Notes: generated from the letters alone by a model not told the origin. Positions 28,242 to 38,216 are shown, counted from the first letter of the stretch. The stretch: 64,000 nt of DNA from Clostridium sp. Marseille-Q2269 (GCF_943736985.1 NZ_CALSFS010000001.1:620001-684000), one strand, 5' to 3'. Numbers and translations are program-made.

Positions 28242-29933
28242 TTACATTTCTTCAACTACATCTATACCTAATAAGTTAAGACCATTTTTTATTACTTGAC
28301 AAGAAGCCTCTACAAGCTTCACTCTTGCTAATTTTACATCATTATCTTCTGCATTTAATATACCATGAGCATTGTAGAATTTATTAAAGTGTTTTGCAAC
28401 TTCAATTATATATCTAGTTAAAATAGATGGTTCTAATTTTTCTATAGCATTCATTATAGCTTCATTAAATCCTCCAAGAAGTTTTGCTAATTCAAACTCT
28501 TCTTTAGAACTTAATTTACAATAATCTGCCTCTCCAGCTAAATCCCCTGCTTTTCTTAATATACTCTTTCCTCTTGCATAACTATATTCAACATAAGGTC
28601 CTGTCTCTCCATCAAATGATAAAATTTCTTTCCAATCAAATACAATATCTTTTTCTCTATTATTTTTTAAATATGCAAATACAACTGCCCCTATTCCAAG
28701 TTTTTTAGCTGTATTTTCCTTATCTTTTAAATTAGGATTCTTTTCATTTATTATTTTTAATGTTTCTTCTACAGATTGGTTTAATAAATCTTCTAAGAAT
28801 ACTACATCCCCATTTCTTGTAGAAAGCTTTTTGTTAGCTAATTTAACAAGTCCAAAACCTACATGTTTACAATCATCTGCCCATTTATGACCCATAAGCT
28901 TTAAAGTAGTAAATATTTGTTTAAAGTGCAATGCTTGTGGAGTTCCAACTACATATATAGATTTATGAAAATCATATGTTTTCTTTCTGTATATAGCTGC
29001 TGCTAAATCACGAGTAGCATAAATAGTTGCCCCATCAGATTTTTTAATCATACAAGGTGGCATATTATAATCATCAAGCATAACTACCTTTGCACCATTA
29101 CTATCTACTAATAAACCTTTATGATCTATCTCTTGAATCACTGCATCCATTTTATCACTATAGAAACTTTCACCTGCAAGAGAATCAAATTTTATTCCTA
29201 GCATATCATAAACCTTGTTAAATTCTTTTAAGCTTAGGTCTTTAAATCTGTTCCATAACTCAGTTTCTTCCTCAGAACCTTCTTCTAATCTTTTGAAGTT
29301 TAATCTAGCTTCTTTTTCAAGTTCAGGATCATTTTGTGCTTCTTCATGAAACTTAACATATATTCTTAAAAGTTCTCCTATAGCATCTTTTTCTAGCGCT
29401 TCTTCATCTACCCATCTTCTGTATGCAGAGATAAGCTTACCAAATTGTGTTCCCCAATCTCCTAAATGGTTAATTCCTATAGAATTATAACCTTCAAATT
29501 TTAATATATTATATAATGCATGCCCTATAGCTGTAGTAAATAAATGTCCTATGTGGAATGGCTTTGCAATATTAGGTGATGAATACTCAACTATTACATT
29601 CTTTCCCTCTCCTACTTTAGAAGAACCATATTGATCTTTTTGTTGTAAAACTTTTTCTAATACATCCTTTATTAATAAACCTTTATCTACAAAGAAATTT
29701 AAGTAAGGTCCTATATTTATTACTTTTTCAAAATCTTCTTTATTTATTTTTTGTTTTAGTTCCTCTGCAATTAGATTTGGAGCTTTTCTAAAAGTTTTAG
29801 CCAATTGGAAGCATGGAAAAGCATAATCTCCCATTTCTGATTTTGGTGGAATCTCTATAAGTTTTTCTATTAAATCAAGTTCTAATTCTGTATTTTCTTT
29901 TATTCTTTCAGCTACTATACTTTTGTAATCCAT
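28242..29933 (-). CDS. argS: Arginyl-tRNA synthetase
   Basis: A 563-residue class I synthetase charging tRNA-Arg. The HIGH motif is HIGH at residues 127-130 in [10 protein letters not shown]. An N-terminal Add-1 domain (1-100) precedes it and a DALR-type anticodon-binding helical domain ends the protein (about 440-563). There is no canonical KMSKS, which is common in Arg[10 protein letters not shown] takes its place. A T-box leader lies upstream, so expression should respond to uncharged tRNA-Arg. Confidence 0.96.
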   Translation of the reverse strand: MDYKSIVAERIKENTELELDLIEKLIEIPPKSEMGDYAFPCFQLAKTFRKAPNLIAEELKQKINKEDFEKVINIGPYLNFFVDKGLLIKDVLEKVLQQKDQYGSSKVGEGKNVIVEYSSPNIAKPFHIGHLFTTAIGHALYNILKFEGYNSIGINHLGDWGTQFGKLISAYRRWVDEEALEKDAIGELLRIYVKFHEEAQNDPELEKEARLNFKRLEEGSEEETELWNRFKDLSLKEFNKVYDMLGIKFDSLAGESFYSDKMDAVIQEIDHKGLLVDSNGAKVVMLDDYNMPPCMIKKSDGATIYATRDLAAAIYRKKTYDFHKSIYVVGTPQALHFKQIFTTLKLMGHKWADDCKHVGFGLVKLANKKLSTRNGDVVFLEDLLNQSVEETLKIINEKNPNLKDKENTAKKLGIGAVVFAYLKNNREKDIVFDWKEILSFDGETGPYVEYSYARGKSILRKAGDLAGEADYCKLSSKEEFELAKLLGGFNEAIMNAIEKLEPSILTRYIIEVAKHFNKFYNAHGILNAEDNDVKLARVKLVEASCQVIKNGLNLLGIDVVEEM

Positions 29934-30053
29934 TATTTAATCTACCTCCGAAATTTCATAATTAAATTTTATTATAATATTTTTATATTTAATACTTATT
30001 TATACTTTTAACATATATAATTGTTTAATTTATAATTACTGATAATAAAATAA

Positions 30054-30395
30054 AAAAATCCCTCTCTGACAAAACAGAGACGGATTATCCGCGGTACCAC
30101 TCTAGTTGACTCAATAGATACTCAATCATATCTAATATTTAATATAAAGTAAAATTTACTTTATATTAAATATGGTATATTAACACCATTAAGTCCTCTT
30201 AAAACTTTAACGCAGTTAACGACTTACTTTTGGAATATAGTATCTATTATATGTGTATATTCCTTTCTTGGTAAGCTTCTCTGAGACTCTCTTCCTCTTT
30301 AATTAAGTTACAGGCTTACAACTACCCTGCTCGCTTTAAACCTCATAAAAAGTACTCTTCTCTTCACTGAATATAAATATTCTACTTTCAAAATT
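30054..30395 (-). promoter_or_regulatory. T-box leader of argS
   Basis: On the minus strand the antiterminator bulge sequence AGAGTGGTACCGCGG (T-box core TGGTACCGCG, 30087-30103) is followed by a terminator stem (AATCCGTCTCTG with CAGAGAGGGATT) and a run of seven T residues. Upstream lies a long structured region that would contain Stem I. An AGA triplet in the segment GTCTCAGAGAAGC is a possible arginine specifier codon, but I could not place the specifier loop with certainty. Confidence 0.92.
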
Positions 30396-30402
30396 ATAAT
30401 CT

Positions 30403-30432
30403 ATTATATGCATTATTTATTATTTTTGTCAA
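30403..30432 (-). promoter_or_regulatory. Promoter of the argS T-box leader
   Basis: On the minus strand TTGACA (30427-30432), an 18-bp spacer and TATAAT (30403-30408), predicting a start near 30396. From 30433 to 30662 there is no gene; a small GGTT/AACC-type hairpin lies near 30625-30640. Confidence 0.75.
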
Positions 30433-30662
30433 GTTTTAAAAATATATTCTATATATAAAACTATATTTACATTATATTTCACCACTTTAATGATTATTTT
30501 ATTAAATAAAATGGTGTTTTTGATACAAGATAAAAATTTTATGTATTATTTTTTAATTTTGAAACAACTTTTTTACAACTTTTAATTAACTTTGAAATAT
30601 AGCTATGCAATAATAAGTATATAAGGTTACCAAACCTGATACATTATTAAGGAGTTTTTATT

Positions 30663-31004
30663 ATGAAAAAAAGTTTAATTATATTATTAATTATGTTAAT
30701 TTGTCTAGCTTACCCACTTACAAGTTACAGCAATACTTCTAAGTATTCCAGTTCAAGTACTGTTTCTGCTGCTAATAACAATTTTTATAGTATTCCAACT
30801 AATACTTCCTTTCAACCCAAAAGTAAATGTAGCCATGATATTTTATCATTTATCACTAAAATAAACATGAGAATTTATAATATACTACATAGTGGAGTAG
30901 ATAATACAAAATTGAAAGTGAATGTTTCTAAAAACAGAACCCAGTTAAATAAGGAACGGAGTGCTTTATTTCAGGTTAGGGAATTCTTCTTTTTAGAAAA
31001 ATAA
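30663..31004 (+). CDS. Small secreted hypothetical protein, 113 aa
   Basis: A classical signal peptide (MKKS then a hydrophobic stretch to about residue 22, ending LTSYS) is followed by a Ser/Thr/Asn-rich segment and a basic C-terminal half. AAGGAG lies about 8 nt before the ATG. A single cysteine (KCSHD) occurs in the mature part. No domain family is recognised. It is alone between divergent and convergent neighbours. Confidence 0.6.
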   Translation: MKKSLIILLIMLICLAYPLTSYSNTSKYSSSSTVSAANNNFYSIPTNTSFQPKSKCSHDILSFITKINMRIYNILHSGVDNTKLKVNVSKNRTQLNKERSALFQVREFFFLEK

Positions 31005-31158
31005 TAACCTTATGCTATTTTTATTACTATATGCTTATCTAAAAAAACACTTTTAGATATAAATTCAAAACTCCGTATACTATTAAAATATTTTAATCAA
31101 CATAAAAATACATGCTAAAATTTAGCATTTTAAATAAATAAATATATATATATATTTA

Positions 31159-31191
31159 AAAATGGTAGTTACTGATCATAACTACCATTTT
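31159..31191. terminator. Terminator between the secreted protein gene and the DUF1667 gene
   Basis: AAAATGGTAGTTA (31159-31171) pairs perfectly with 31179-31191 around a 7-nt loop; T-rich sequence follows on either strand. Confidence 0.7.
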
Positions 31192-31206
31192 GTTTCATTT
31201 CAAAGA

Positions 31207-31572
31207 TTATTTAGCACTTAAGCATTTTGTAGCTATTACATCTACCCCTGTATCTGCTATGTTTTTTACTATTATATCACCTATTTTTACAGGTGCTTGT
31301 ACGGTTATACCTTTTAATATTTTTACACACTCCATTATCTTTCCTTTAGGTATATCCTTTTCTGTTTTAACACAAACCACATCTTCTTCTCCATTTTCTA
31401 CATGAACAGATATAGTTAATATTCTTGTAGGGTTTGTACATTCTTTTTCTGCATATATTTTACCTCTAGGACAGGTATTTCCTTTAACTGATTTTACTTC
31501 TTTATCTTCAAGTTCTACTTCTAAATTACATCCTAATGGACATCCTATGCATATTAATTCTCTTATAGCCAT
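31207..31572 (-). CDS. DUF1667 protein, Cys-rich partner of the oxidoreductases
   Basis: A 121-residue DUF1667 protein. Four cysteines, C8-x2-C11-x3-C15 (CIGCPLGC) and Cys34 in NTCPRG, probably bind a metal or iron-sulfur centre. The C-terminus contains APVKIGDIIVKNIADTGVDVIATK. In clostridia it is regularly encoded after a GlpA-like dehydrogenase and a pyridine-nucleotide FAD oxidoreductase, exactly the order seen here (2 bp after the second gene). It is presumed to be a redox subunit of the complex. Confidence 0.88.
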   Translation of the reverse strand: MAIRELICIGCPLGCNLEVELEDKEVKSVKGNTCPRGKIYAEKECTNPTRILTISVHVENGEEDVVCVKTEKDIPKGKIMECVKILKGITVQAPVKIGDIIVKNIADTGVDVIATKCLSAK

Positions 31573-31574
31573 AA

Positions 31575-32837
31575 TTACTCACCTTCCACTTTAACAGTAA
31601 TTTTTTTGCAATCTAAGTGATTTTCAAATATATCTTTAGTTAATTTTACTGTTTCCATCTCCCCTGGAGCTATAACTTTTTTCTTTCTGTGTAACACTCT
31701 TTCATTATCAAAATATACAGATATAAAACTATTTTTAAATACATTTCTTACTCTAAATCTAACATCTACAGTATTTCCCACATTATCTTTGTGTATTGAT
31801 TTTGGCACAGTATATCCAACACCATTTTCTGCTACTAATTCTATCTTTTCACCTTGTACTTTTTTCCCTTTTACATAATCTGCAGCATTTTTACCTGCAT
31901 TATAACTTTCTTCTGTAACAAAATCCACTAAATCATGTACATGAAGCACATTTCCACAAGCAAATACACCCTCTATATTAGTTTGCATTGTCTCATCTAC
32001 CTCTGGACCACCAGTTACACCTAACTTAACATCCGCTTTCCTTGATAGGTCATTTTCTGGCAGTAATCCTACAGATAAAAGTAATGTATCACATTTTATA
32101 TATTCTTCTGTTCCTTTTATAGGTTTTAATTTTTCATCTACCTTTGCTATAGCAACAGCTTCCAATCTTTCTTTTCCTTCAATTTTAGTTATAGTATGAG
32201 CTAATTTTAAAGGAATACCATAATCATCTAAACATTGTACTATATTTCTTTTTAATCCTCCTGAATAAGGCATAAGTTCCACTACAGCCTTTACTTTAGC
32301 TCCTTCCAAAGTCATTCTTCTAGCCATTATAAGTCCTATATCCCCTGATCCTAAAATAACTACTTCCCTGCCTGGCATTTCTCCTTCTATATTTACAAAT
32401 TTTTGTGCTGTTCCTGCTGAATATATACCAGAACATCTTGTTCCTGGAATATTTATAGCACCTCTTGATCTTTCTCTACATCCCATAGATAATACTATAG
32501 ATTTTGCTTTTATTTCTATTAATCCGTCTATTTCATTAACAGCTGTTATTATCTTATCTTTATTCATATCAATTACCATAGTATCTAATTTATATGGTAT
32601 TTTCATATCCTCTACTTTATCTACAAACCTTTGTGCATATTCCGGTCCTGTAAGCTCTTCCTTAAAAGTATGAAGTCCAAATCCATTATGAATACATTGA
32701 TTTAATATTCCACCTAATCTTTTGTCTCTTTCTAATATCAATATATTTTCACTTTTTATTCCTTCTTCTTTAGCTTTTATAGCAGCGGCAAGGCCTGCTG
32801 GCCCTCCACCAATTATAACTACATCATATTGTTGCAT
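31575..32837 (-). CDS. NAD(P)/FAD-dependent oxidoreductase, GlpA-partner type
   Basis: A 420-residue flavoprotein with an FAD motif VVIIGGGPAGLAAA at residues 6-19 and a second nucleotide-binding motif VVILGSGDIGL near residue 150 for NAD(P)H. FACGN and related C-terminal motifs complete the fold. It probably passes electrons between the GlpA-like subunit and a nicotinamide acceptor. The start at 32837 follows GGAGG by 7 nt; a longer in-frame start at 32936 would overlap the upstream gene. It sits between the GlpA-like and DUF1667 genes. Confidence 0.88.
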   Translation of the reverse strand: MQQYDVVIIGGGPAGLAAAIKAKEEGIKSENILILERDKRLGGILNQCIHNGFGLHTFKEELTGPEYAQRFVDKVEDMKIPYKLDTMVIDMNKDKIITAVNEIDGLIEIKAKSIVLSMGCRERSRGAINIPGTRCSGIYSAGTAQKFVNIEGEMPGREVVILGSGDIGLIMARRMTLEGAKVKAVVELMPYSGGLKRNIVQCLDDYGIPLKLAHTITKIEGKERLEAVAIAKVDEKLKPIKGTEEYIKCDTLLLSVGLLPENDLSRKADVKLGVTGGPEVDETMQTNIEGVFACGNVLHVHDLVDFVTEESYNAGKNAADYVKGKKVQGEKIELVAENGVGYTVPKSIHKDNVGNTVDVRFRVRNVFKNSFISVYFDNERVLHRKKKVIAPGEMETVKLTKDIFENHLDCKKITVKVEGE

Positions 32838-32892
32838 ACTACGCCCTCCAATGCATTTACTTAAGATTACTTCATTAATTTCAGTTAACTTT

Positions 32893-34311
32893 TTAGTATA
32901 ATATTTTTGAATTACCACCAAATTTGGTAACTTCATTTCTCTTTATATTTAACTCTTCTGCTAATATTTCAACTATTTTATTTGAACAAAAACCTGATTG
33001 ACATCTTCCCATTCCCGCTCTTGTTCTTCTCTTTATTCCATCCAAAGTTCTAGCTCCTAAAGGTCTTCTTATGGCATCTCTTATCTCACCTTCAGTTACT
33101 ACTTCACATCTACAAACTATTTTTCCATAATGAGGATTTTTCTTTATTATTTCTCTTCTTTCCTCATTTGTCATTTCTCTGAATTTAGGTATGTCCTTTC
33201 TAATTGGATCAAAATCTTTATTTTCTTCTGGATTGAATTTTTCTACTATTATTTCTCTTATATATTCTCCTATAGCTGGTGCACTAGTTAATCCAGGTGA
33301 TTCTATTCCTATAGCATTTATAAAGTTTTTAGCATCTTTTGGTTCTCCTATTATAAAATCACTATTTTCTTCATGGGCTCTAAGTCCTGCAAATGATGTT
33401 ATAACTTGTCTCATTGGTATCTCTTTTATACTAAATTTAGCTTTTTCTACTACAGTATCCAATCCTTCTCTTGTAGTTTCAAAATTATCTTTTTCTTCTA
33501 CATCTACAGAAGTTGGTCCTAAAAGTAGATTCCCATCTGCTGTTGGAGTAACCAACACTCCTTTTCCCATTTTGGTTGGTAGTTGAAATATTGTTCTTTT
33601 AACCATATCTCCTACAACCTTATCAAATAATAAATATTCACCTTTTCTTGCAGTTATATGATATTTGTTATCACTTACCATATTGTTTATTTTATCTCCA
33701 AAAACTCCAGCTGCATTTACTACAACTTTAGTTTCTATATTACCTTTACTTGTTTTTAATATATATTTTCCTTCTGTTTTCTCTATATCAATTATTTGTG
33801 TTTCAAATTTAAATTCTACACCATTCATAGCTGCTGACTCTGCAAGAGCTATGTTAAATTCGTAAGGAGATACTATTCCTCCAGTTGGAAGTCTAAGTGC
33901 AGCCGCCACATATTCTGACAAATTAGGCTCTAACTTTAAGGCTTCTTCTCTGTTTAGTATTTCCATTGTATCTGGCAATCCATTTTTTAATCCTCTTTGT
34001 CTTAACTGTTCTAACTGAGGTATATCCTTTTGGTCAAAACATAAAACTAAAGACTCATTTCTTTTAAATGGAAAATCTATTTCTTCTTGTAATTTATCAA
34101 ACATTTCATTTCCTCTAACATTCATCCTAGCCTTAAAAGTTCCTGGAATTGGATCTTCTCCTGCATGGACAATACCACTATTAGCCTTACTTGTCCCACT
34201 AGCTACATCTACTTCTTTTTCTACTACACAAGTTTTTAAATTATATTTAGATAATTCTCTAGCCACAGCTGCTCCTGTAACCCCTGAACCTATAATGGTA
34301 ACATCAAACAT
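32893..34311 (-). CDS. GlpA-like FAD-dependent dehydrogenase with BFD [2Fe-2S] domain
   Basis: A 472-residue flavoprotein of the anaerobic glycerol-3-phosphate dehydrogenase type. FAD motif TIIGSGVTGAAVA (residues 5-17), DAO fold to about 370, then a BFD-like [2Fe-2S] domain with CRCE and CQSGFC (about residues 398-442). It probably oxidises glycerol 3-phosphate to dihydroxyacetone phosphate, but no glpK or glpF is adjacent, so another 2-hydroxyacid substrate is possible. It is the first gene of a three-gene operon and is preceded by a leader terminator. Confidence 0.88.
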   Translation of the reverse strand: MFDVTIIGSGVTGAAVARELSKYNLKTCVVEKEVDVASGTSKANSGIVHAGEDPIPGTFKARMNVRGNEMFDKLQEEIDFPFKRNESLVLCFDQKDIPQLEQLRQRGLKNGLPDTMEILNREEALKLEPNLSEYVAAALRLPTGGIVSPYEFNIALAESAAMNGVEFKFETQIIDIEKTEGKYILKTSKGNIETKVVVNAAGVFGDKINNMVSDNKYHITARKGEYLLFDKVVGDMVKRTIFQLPTKMGKGVLVTPTADGNLLLGPTSVDVEEKDNFETTREGLDTVVEKAKFSIKEIPMRQVITSFAGLRAHEENSDFIIGEPKDAKNFINAIGIESPGLTSAPAIGEYIREIIVEKFNPEENKDFDPIRKDIPKFREMTNEERREIIKKNPHYGKIVCRCEVVTEGEIRDAIRRPLGARTLDGIKRRTRAGMGRCQSGFCSNKIVEILAEELNIKRNEVTKFGGNSKILY

Positions 34312-34330
34312 ATTAATTACTCCTCCTTAT

Positions 34331-34420
34331 AAATAAAAAGAGCCTTAATTTAAAGTGGGTACAATAACTCACTTTAAATTAAGGCTCTCAACATCTCTGC
34401 CTCAAATAATTAAATTTTAT
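34331..34420 (-). promoter_or_regulatory. Leader attenuator of the GlpA-like operon
   Basis: A perfect 19-bp hairpin (34339-34357 with 34370-34388, extendable to 22 pairs) is followed on the minus strand by TTTTTATTT and then directly by the ribosome site AAGGAGGAG. Just before it, TTGAGGC can pair with GCCTTAA of the hairpin's first arm, giving a competing antiterminator. This is the layout of GlpP-type antitermination, though the trans factor is not seen here. Confidence 0.65.
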
Positions 34421-34437
34421 AATTAAATTACGATTAC

Positions 34438-34466
34438 ATAATACCATATTATTAAAAATTTTTCAA
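34438..34466 (-). promoter_or_regulatory. Promoter of the GlpA-like operon
   Basis: On the minus strand TTGAAA (34461-34466), 17-bp spacer, TATTAT (34438-34443) with an upstream TG, predicting a start near 34431 and a 120-nt leader. The stretch 34467-34675 is otherwise featureless spacer. Confidence 0.65.
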
Positions 34467-34675
34467 GTTATTAATTAAATTAATTTTAATCCACCATGAA
34501 GACTTATTAATGTAATATATTGTATTCAAAATTTTATCCTTATGTTACTAAATATATATGTAAAAACTTACTACTTATTCATAAACCTTTTTATTTTAAA
34601 ATTAAATATATTGGAAGTAAGAAAATATATAAATACACTTATTTTTACTTTTAATATTTATAATATTTACAATAT

Positions 34676-35671
34676 TTAAATGCTAAATTTTTTTCTATAT
34701 CCACATTTTCTACATAACTCTTCCACAGCTTCTCTTCTGGAAAATCCATCCAAAATATTATTTGCTCTTTTACTATCTATTATTTTAGAAAAATCAGTTT
34801 CATTTATATTTCCAAGATTTATTACACCCTCCCCGTCTAAACAGCAAGGTACTACTGTTCCATCTACCAATATTGCTATCTGATTTCTAAGACCGTAACA
34901 AAAACCTTTTCCATCATCTTCGTTTGCTTTTAGATCTGGCCATTGGAATTCACAATCTTGATTTAGATATATTTTGTTACAAACTTTAATTCCCCTACCT
35001 GGAGTAAATTTCTCTTGAATTTTATAAGGTAATTGAAATTCCTTTTCAATTATTTGTAATAATTCAGCATTTCTTTTCTTTTTAAGATTAGTTGCATTAT
35101 CTTCATCTAAATTCCATAATCTCAAAGATATAAAAATATCATTATTTTCAAGTGTATCTTTTACAAATGAAATAATATTATTTATATATCCATCCTTATT
35201 TTTAGAATCCTCATTGCCATCGAAACTATGCAAAGAGAAATTAACCTGTCTTAAAGCTGGCTTTTTAATAATTTTATCTTTAACTTCATTTATTAAAGTT
35301 CCATTTGTAGTTATATTAACATTAAAACCCTTTTTATAACTTATATCCAAAAATTTATCTATTTTAGGGTGAAGCAAAGGTTCTCCCTTCACATGAAAAT
35401 ATATATAATCTGTATAAGGCTTTATTTGATCTAATATTTTAGTAAAGGTCTCTATGTCCATAAATTGTGGTTTTCTATTTGTTTGAGGACAAAACTCACA
35501 AGCAAGATTACATACATTTGTAATCTCAATATAAAATTTTTTAAATCTTTTCACTAACTCATGCTCCAATCCTATGTACTTTATCATGTTACTATAATTT
35601 GTACCATTTCTATTTTCTATAAAAACTAAGACTAATTTATTGTACTTATAAATTAAATATTTTAATACCAT
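34676..35671 (-). CDS. Radical SAM/SPASM domain protein
   Basis: A 331-residue radical S-adenosylmethionine enzyme. The [4Fe-4S] cluster cysteines are C54, C58 and C61 in CNLACEFC; HVKGEPLLHP and NITTNGTL are later barrel motifs. The C-terminal SPASM-like region carries CxxxxxxC-type cysteines (VVPCCLDGEG and LCRKCGY) for extra clusters. Such enzymes modify peptides or mature other enzymes. No obvious peptide substrate is encoded next to it. The true start is uncertain: the first ATG has no clear ribosome site, and an internal ATG at 35584 (MIKYIGLEHELV) may be used. Confidence 0.85.
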   Translation of the reverse strand: MVLKYLIYKYNKLVLVFIENRNGTNYSNMIKYIGLEHELVKRFKKFYIEITNVCNLACEFCPQTNRKPQFMDIETFTKILDQIKPYTDYIYFHVKGEPLLHPKIDKFLDISYKKGFNVNITTNGTLINEVKDKIIKKPALRQVNFSLHSFDGNEDSKNKDGYINNIISFVKDTLENNDIFISLRLWNLDEDNATNLKKKRNAELLQIIEKEFQLPYKIQEKFTPGRGIKVCNKIYLNQDCEFQWPDLKANEDDGKGFCYGLRNQIAILVDGTVVPCCLDGEGVINLGNINETDFSKIIDSKRANNILDGFSRREAVEELCRKCGYRKKFSI

Positions 35672-35763
35672 TTATACTTTATAAAAATATTTATTATAAA
35701 AACTTAGTCATAGGTTTCAATTTTCCATAGCCACTTATAATTGATGTTATAAAATATTAAAAA

Positions 35764-36102
35764 CTATTCCCACTGTTTCCATATTTCCGGTTGGTATCCT
35801 ACAGTTGCTTTTTTCCCATTACGTACAATAGGTGTATTATATAACTTAGGATTATTTAAAAGTAAATCTTCTTTTACGCTATCAGTTCTAATATTACCTA
35901 TATTACTTTTCTTATATTCCTTACTATCTTTATTTATTAGATTATTAAGCCCTACAGAATACTTAACACTTTCCAGTTCTCCCTTACTCAATCCCTTTAT
36001 ATTTATATCTATAAGCTGATATTTTATTTTTCTTTCCTTAAAATATCTTTCCGCTTTCTTTGTATCAAAACACTTTTTTGTTCCAAATATCTGAATATTC
36101 AT
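35764..36102 (-). CDS. ArsC/Spx-family thiol protein
   Basis: A 112-residue member of the ArsC/Spx/YffB thioredoxin-like superfamily: IFGTKKCFDTKKAERYF with a single N-terminal Cys11, and a C-terminal TPIVRNGKKATVGYQPEIW. The CxxC of Spx is absent (CFDT), so it is closer to ArsC/YffB-like reductases than to the Spx transcription factor. It possibly forms a mixed disulfide with glutathione-like thiols or arsenate. It is monocistronic. Confidence 0.82.
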   Translation of the reverse strand: MNIQIFGTKKCFDTKKAERYFKERKIKYQLIDINIKGLSKGELESVKYSVGLNNLINKDSKEYKKSNIGNIRTDSVKEDLLLNNPKLYNTPIVRNGKKATVGYQPEIWKQWE

Positions 36103-36349
36103 TTTAAAATTCTCTCCTTAAAATATTTCCCAGGCATAAATATAAATTTTTTATTTTTATATATATAAATCTTTCACATTAATTAAATACGTTGTTCTAA
36201 TATAAAATCTTTTTTATTCTTATGTATTAATAAACCCTATTAAAATTATCAAATACTATTTTAACCGTAAAAGCTTTATTTTTCAAATCTGTAAAAAGAA
36301 AAACTAGTATAAATTCTACCCTTATAGTACTATAAGTAGCATATGAAAA
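36103..36349. other. Gene-free spacer
   Basis: AT-rich spacer upstream of the ArsC-like gene with no ORF that has a ribosome site; only weak promoter-like sequences are seen. Confidence 0.4.
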
Positions 36350-36387
36350 TAGGATGTTTCAAAACATCTATATTTTGAAACATCCTA
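36350..36387 (-). terminator. Terminator of the nucleoside-recognition membrane protein gene
   Basis: TAGGATGTTTCAAAA (36350-36364) pairs perfectly with 36373-36387, 17 bp past the stop codon, with TTTTC following on the minus strand. Confidence 0.75.
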
Positions 36388-36403
36388 CATTTACAGTATA
36401 TTG

Positions 36404-37618
36404 TTAAAACAGATTTACTAATGTATAAATCAGATGAGCCGATATACCTGCTACCAACCCTCCAAAAGTATGACTTATTATAGCTTTGCCTGTTAATTTT
36501 CTGCAGTTCAAACTGTCCATCATAGCTATATGAGTGCTTAAGTATCCACTCCAACACATACCCATAGCAGTAAATACAGCTATTTCGTTGCCACCAATTA
36601 AATTTTTTGATAAGAATCCAGGTACCAAACTCATTGCTGCACCAACAGCTCCTAAAGAAGTTATTGGGAACGCTATAGCTTCTGGATGCTTAAATCCAAA
36701 TAACGGATTTAAAATAAAGCTTAATTTTTCTCCTACCCAAGGGAAAAATGCTATTCCTTCACCTGCAGCACCTGTATATCCCTTTGGTGATGGTCCATTA
36801 GTTAACATTAATACTAAAGTACAAATTATAATTACACCTGGAATTATAGCTAATCCAAGTTCTACACCTGATTTACCACCTTCTAATAAAGATTCAAGTA
36901 ATCTTCCACCTATACTTCCTTCTCTAACTTGTCTATATTTTAAGGAATCATAATCTTCATTTTCACTTTGATATACCATATCATTTGCATGTTCTCCATA
37001 CTCTTTTTTAGTATGTCTAATCATTAATCTAACACTTACAATACTACCAATAACAGCTCCTATATCTCCTATTATAGCGGCTGTCATAAAATTTTCCCCT
37101 ACAGGAGATTTTTGTCCAATCATAAATGTAGTTAAAATTAATCCCATTCCAAATGAAGTTCCTAAATTAGTTAATGCTGGTACTTGAAACTTTTTAAAAT
37201 ATTTTAAAAATCCTTTATCCTTAGCCAAGCTTATTATTGCAGGGTTGTCTGATAAATAAGTTGTAACAACACCTAAGGCAGCAGCTCCTGGTAAATTATA
37301 TAAAGGTTTCATTAATGGAGATAAAGCCTTGTTTATTAATGAAATAACTCCAAATTCAGATAATAATCCTGATATTGCCCCTGCTATAACAGCGATGGCC
37401 ATAATATAGAAAACTGTTTTTATAAGAAGATCATATCCTGTCTCCATTAAAGTCTTAAACATATTAGCTGTTCCCATTTTGGTACCTAGTATAATGAAGA
37501 ATCCTAAAAACAAAACTAAACATATAATTCCTTCTTTTCCTATTACGGGTCTAAGATTTTTTCTTTCTACCTCCTTCACTTGAACTTGTTGTTCTGTTAT
37601 CGTGTTTAAATCTGACAT
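36404..37618 (-). CDS. Nucleoside-recognition (Gate) domain membrane protein, CD0519/CD1768-like
   Basis: A 404-residue polytopic protein of the Gate-domain superfamily (the fold of nucleoside transporters and FeoB). Helices start about residue 30; conserved segments include TTYLSDNPAIISLAKDKG and FPITSLGAVGAAMSL. It matches the clostridial CD0519/CD1768 membrane family, whose transported substrate is not known. It is monocistronic with a candidate operator 140 bp upstream. Confidence 0.8.
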   Translation of the reverse strand: MSDLNTITEQQVQVKEVERKNLRPVIGKEGIICLVLFLGFFIILGTKMGTANMFKTLMETGYDLLIKTVFYIMAIAVIAGAISGLLSEFGVISLINKALSPLMKPLYNLPGAAALGVVTTYLSDNPAIISLAKDKGFLKYFKKFQVPALTNLGTSFGMGLILTTFMIGQKSPVGENFMTAAIIGDIGAVIGSIVSVRLMIRHTKKEYGEHANDMVYQSENEDYDSLKYRQVREGSIGGRLLESLLEGGKSGVELGLAIIPGVIIICTLVLMLTNGPSPKGYTGAAGEGIAFFPWVGEKLSFILNPLFGFKHPEAIAFPITSLGAVGAAMSLVPGFLSKNLIGGNEIAVFTAMGMCWSGYLSTHIAMMDSLNCRKLTGKAIISHTFGGLVAGISAHLIYTLVNLF

Positions 37619-37760
37619 AAAATCGTCCCTCCTAGATTTTATACAAAGTCTAAATTTTTACTACCTTATTTATTTTTTAGATAAAATAGTTTAACATAAT
37701 TTCTAGTTAATCTTATGTTTGTTAGAACAATTGCATTTTTCAGAAAATTTAGAACATACA

Positions 37761-37801
37761 TACCTTACTAATTATGTATTAATTAGTAAGGTAAACGTCA
37801 A
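37761..37801 (-). promoter_or_regulatory. Candidate operator in the promoter of the Gate-domain gene
   Basis: A perfect 13-bp inverted repeat, TACCTTACTAATT (37761-37773) with AATTAGTAAGGTA (37781-37793), lies directly downstream of a minus-strand TTGACG -35-like hexamer (37796-37801). No T run follows, so it looks like a protein-binding dyad, not a terminator. The rest of 37619-38216 is AT-rich spacer without genes. Confidence 0.45.
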
Positions 37802-38216
37802 AAATTTAACCTATTATGTATTTTTTACATTTATATTCTAGCATAGAATTCATAATTTTACAAATTGTTTGTATAAATAATTATTTTTACTTTTGTTGAA
37901 AAATAGCCCTTTTACTCTTGATTTATACATTTTTCAATCTGATTTTTACATTTAAAAATATATATTTATGTATCTATGTTATTATTATATTGTTATTTGT
38001 TATACAATTACATTTACACCTTAACATAGTTTATTAAATTACTTAAATAAAAAATGAATTAAGCTTAAATAATTTTGCAAGTTAAAATTCTTAAACTAAT
38101 CTAACTTTATAATTATTCACATTTTATTTTTAATACTTATATTTTACTATATACACTTTTTATAATAAAATATACATCATGGAGTATTAAATTAAATTAG
38201 CAAAAGGATGATTTTA

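Noticed and set aside
36330-36557. A 75-codon minus-strand frame overlapping the end of the Gate-domain gene
   Set aside because: It runs through the terminator hairpin and overlaps a complete transporter in another frame.
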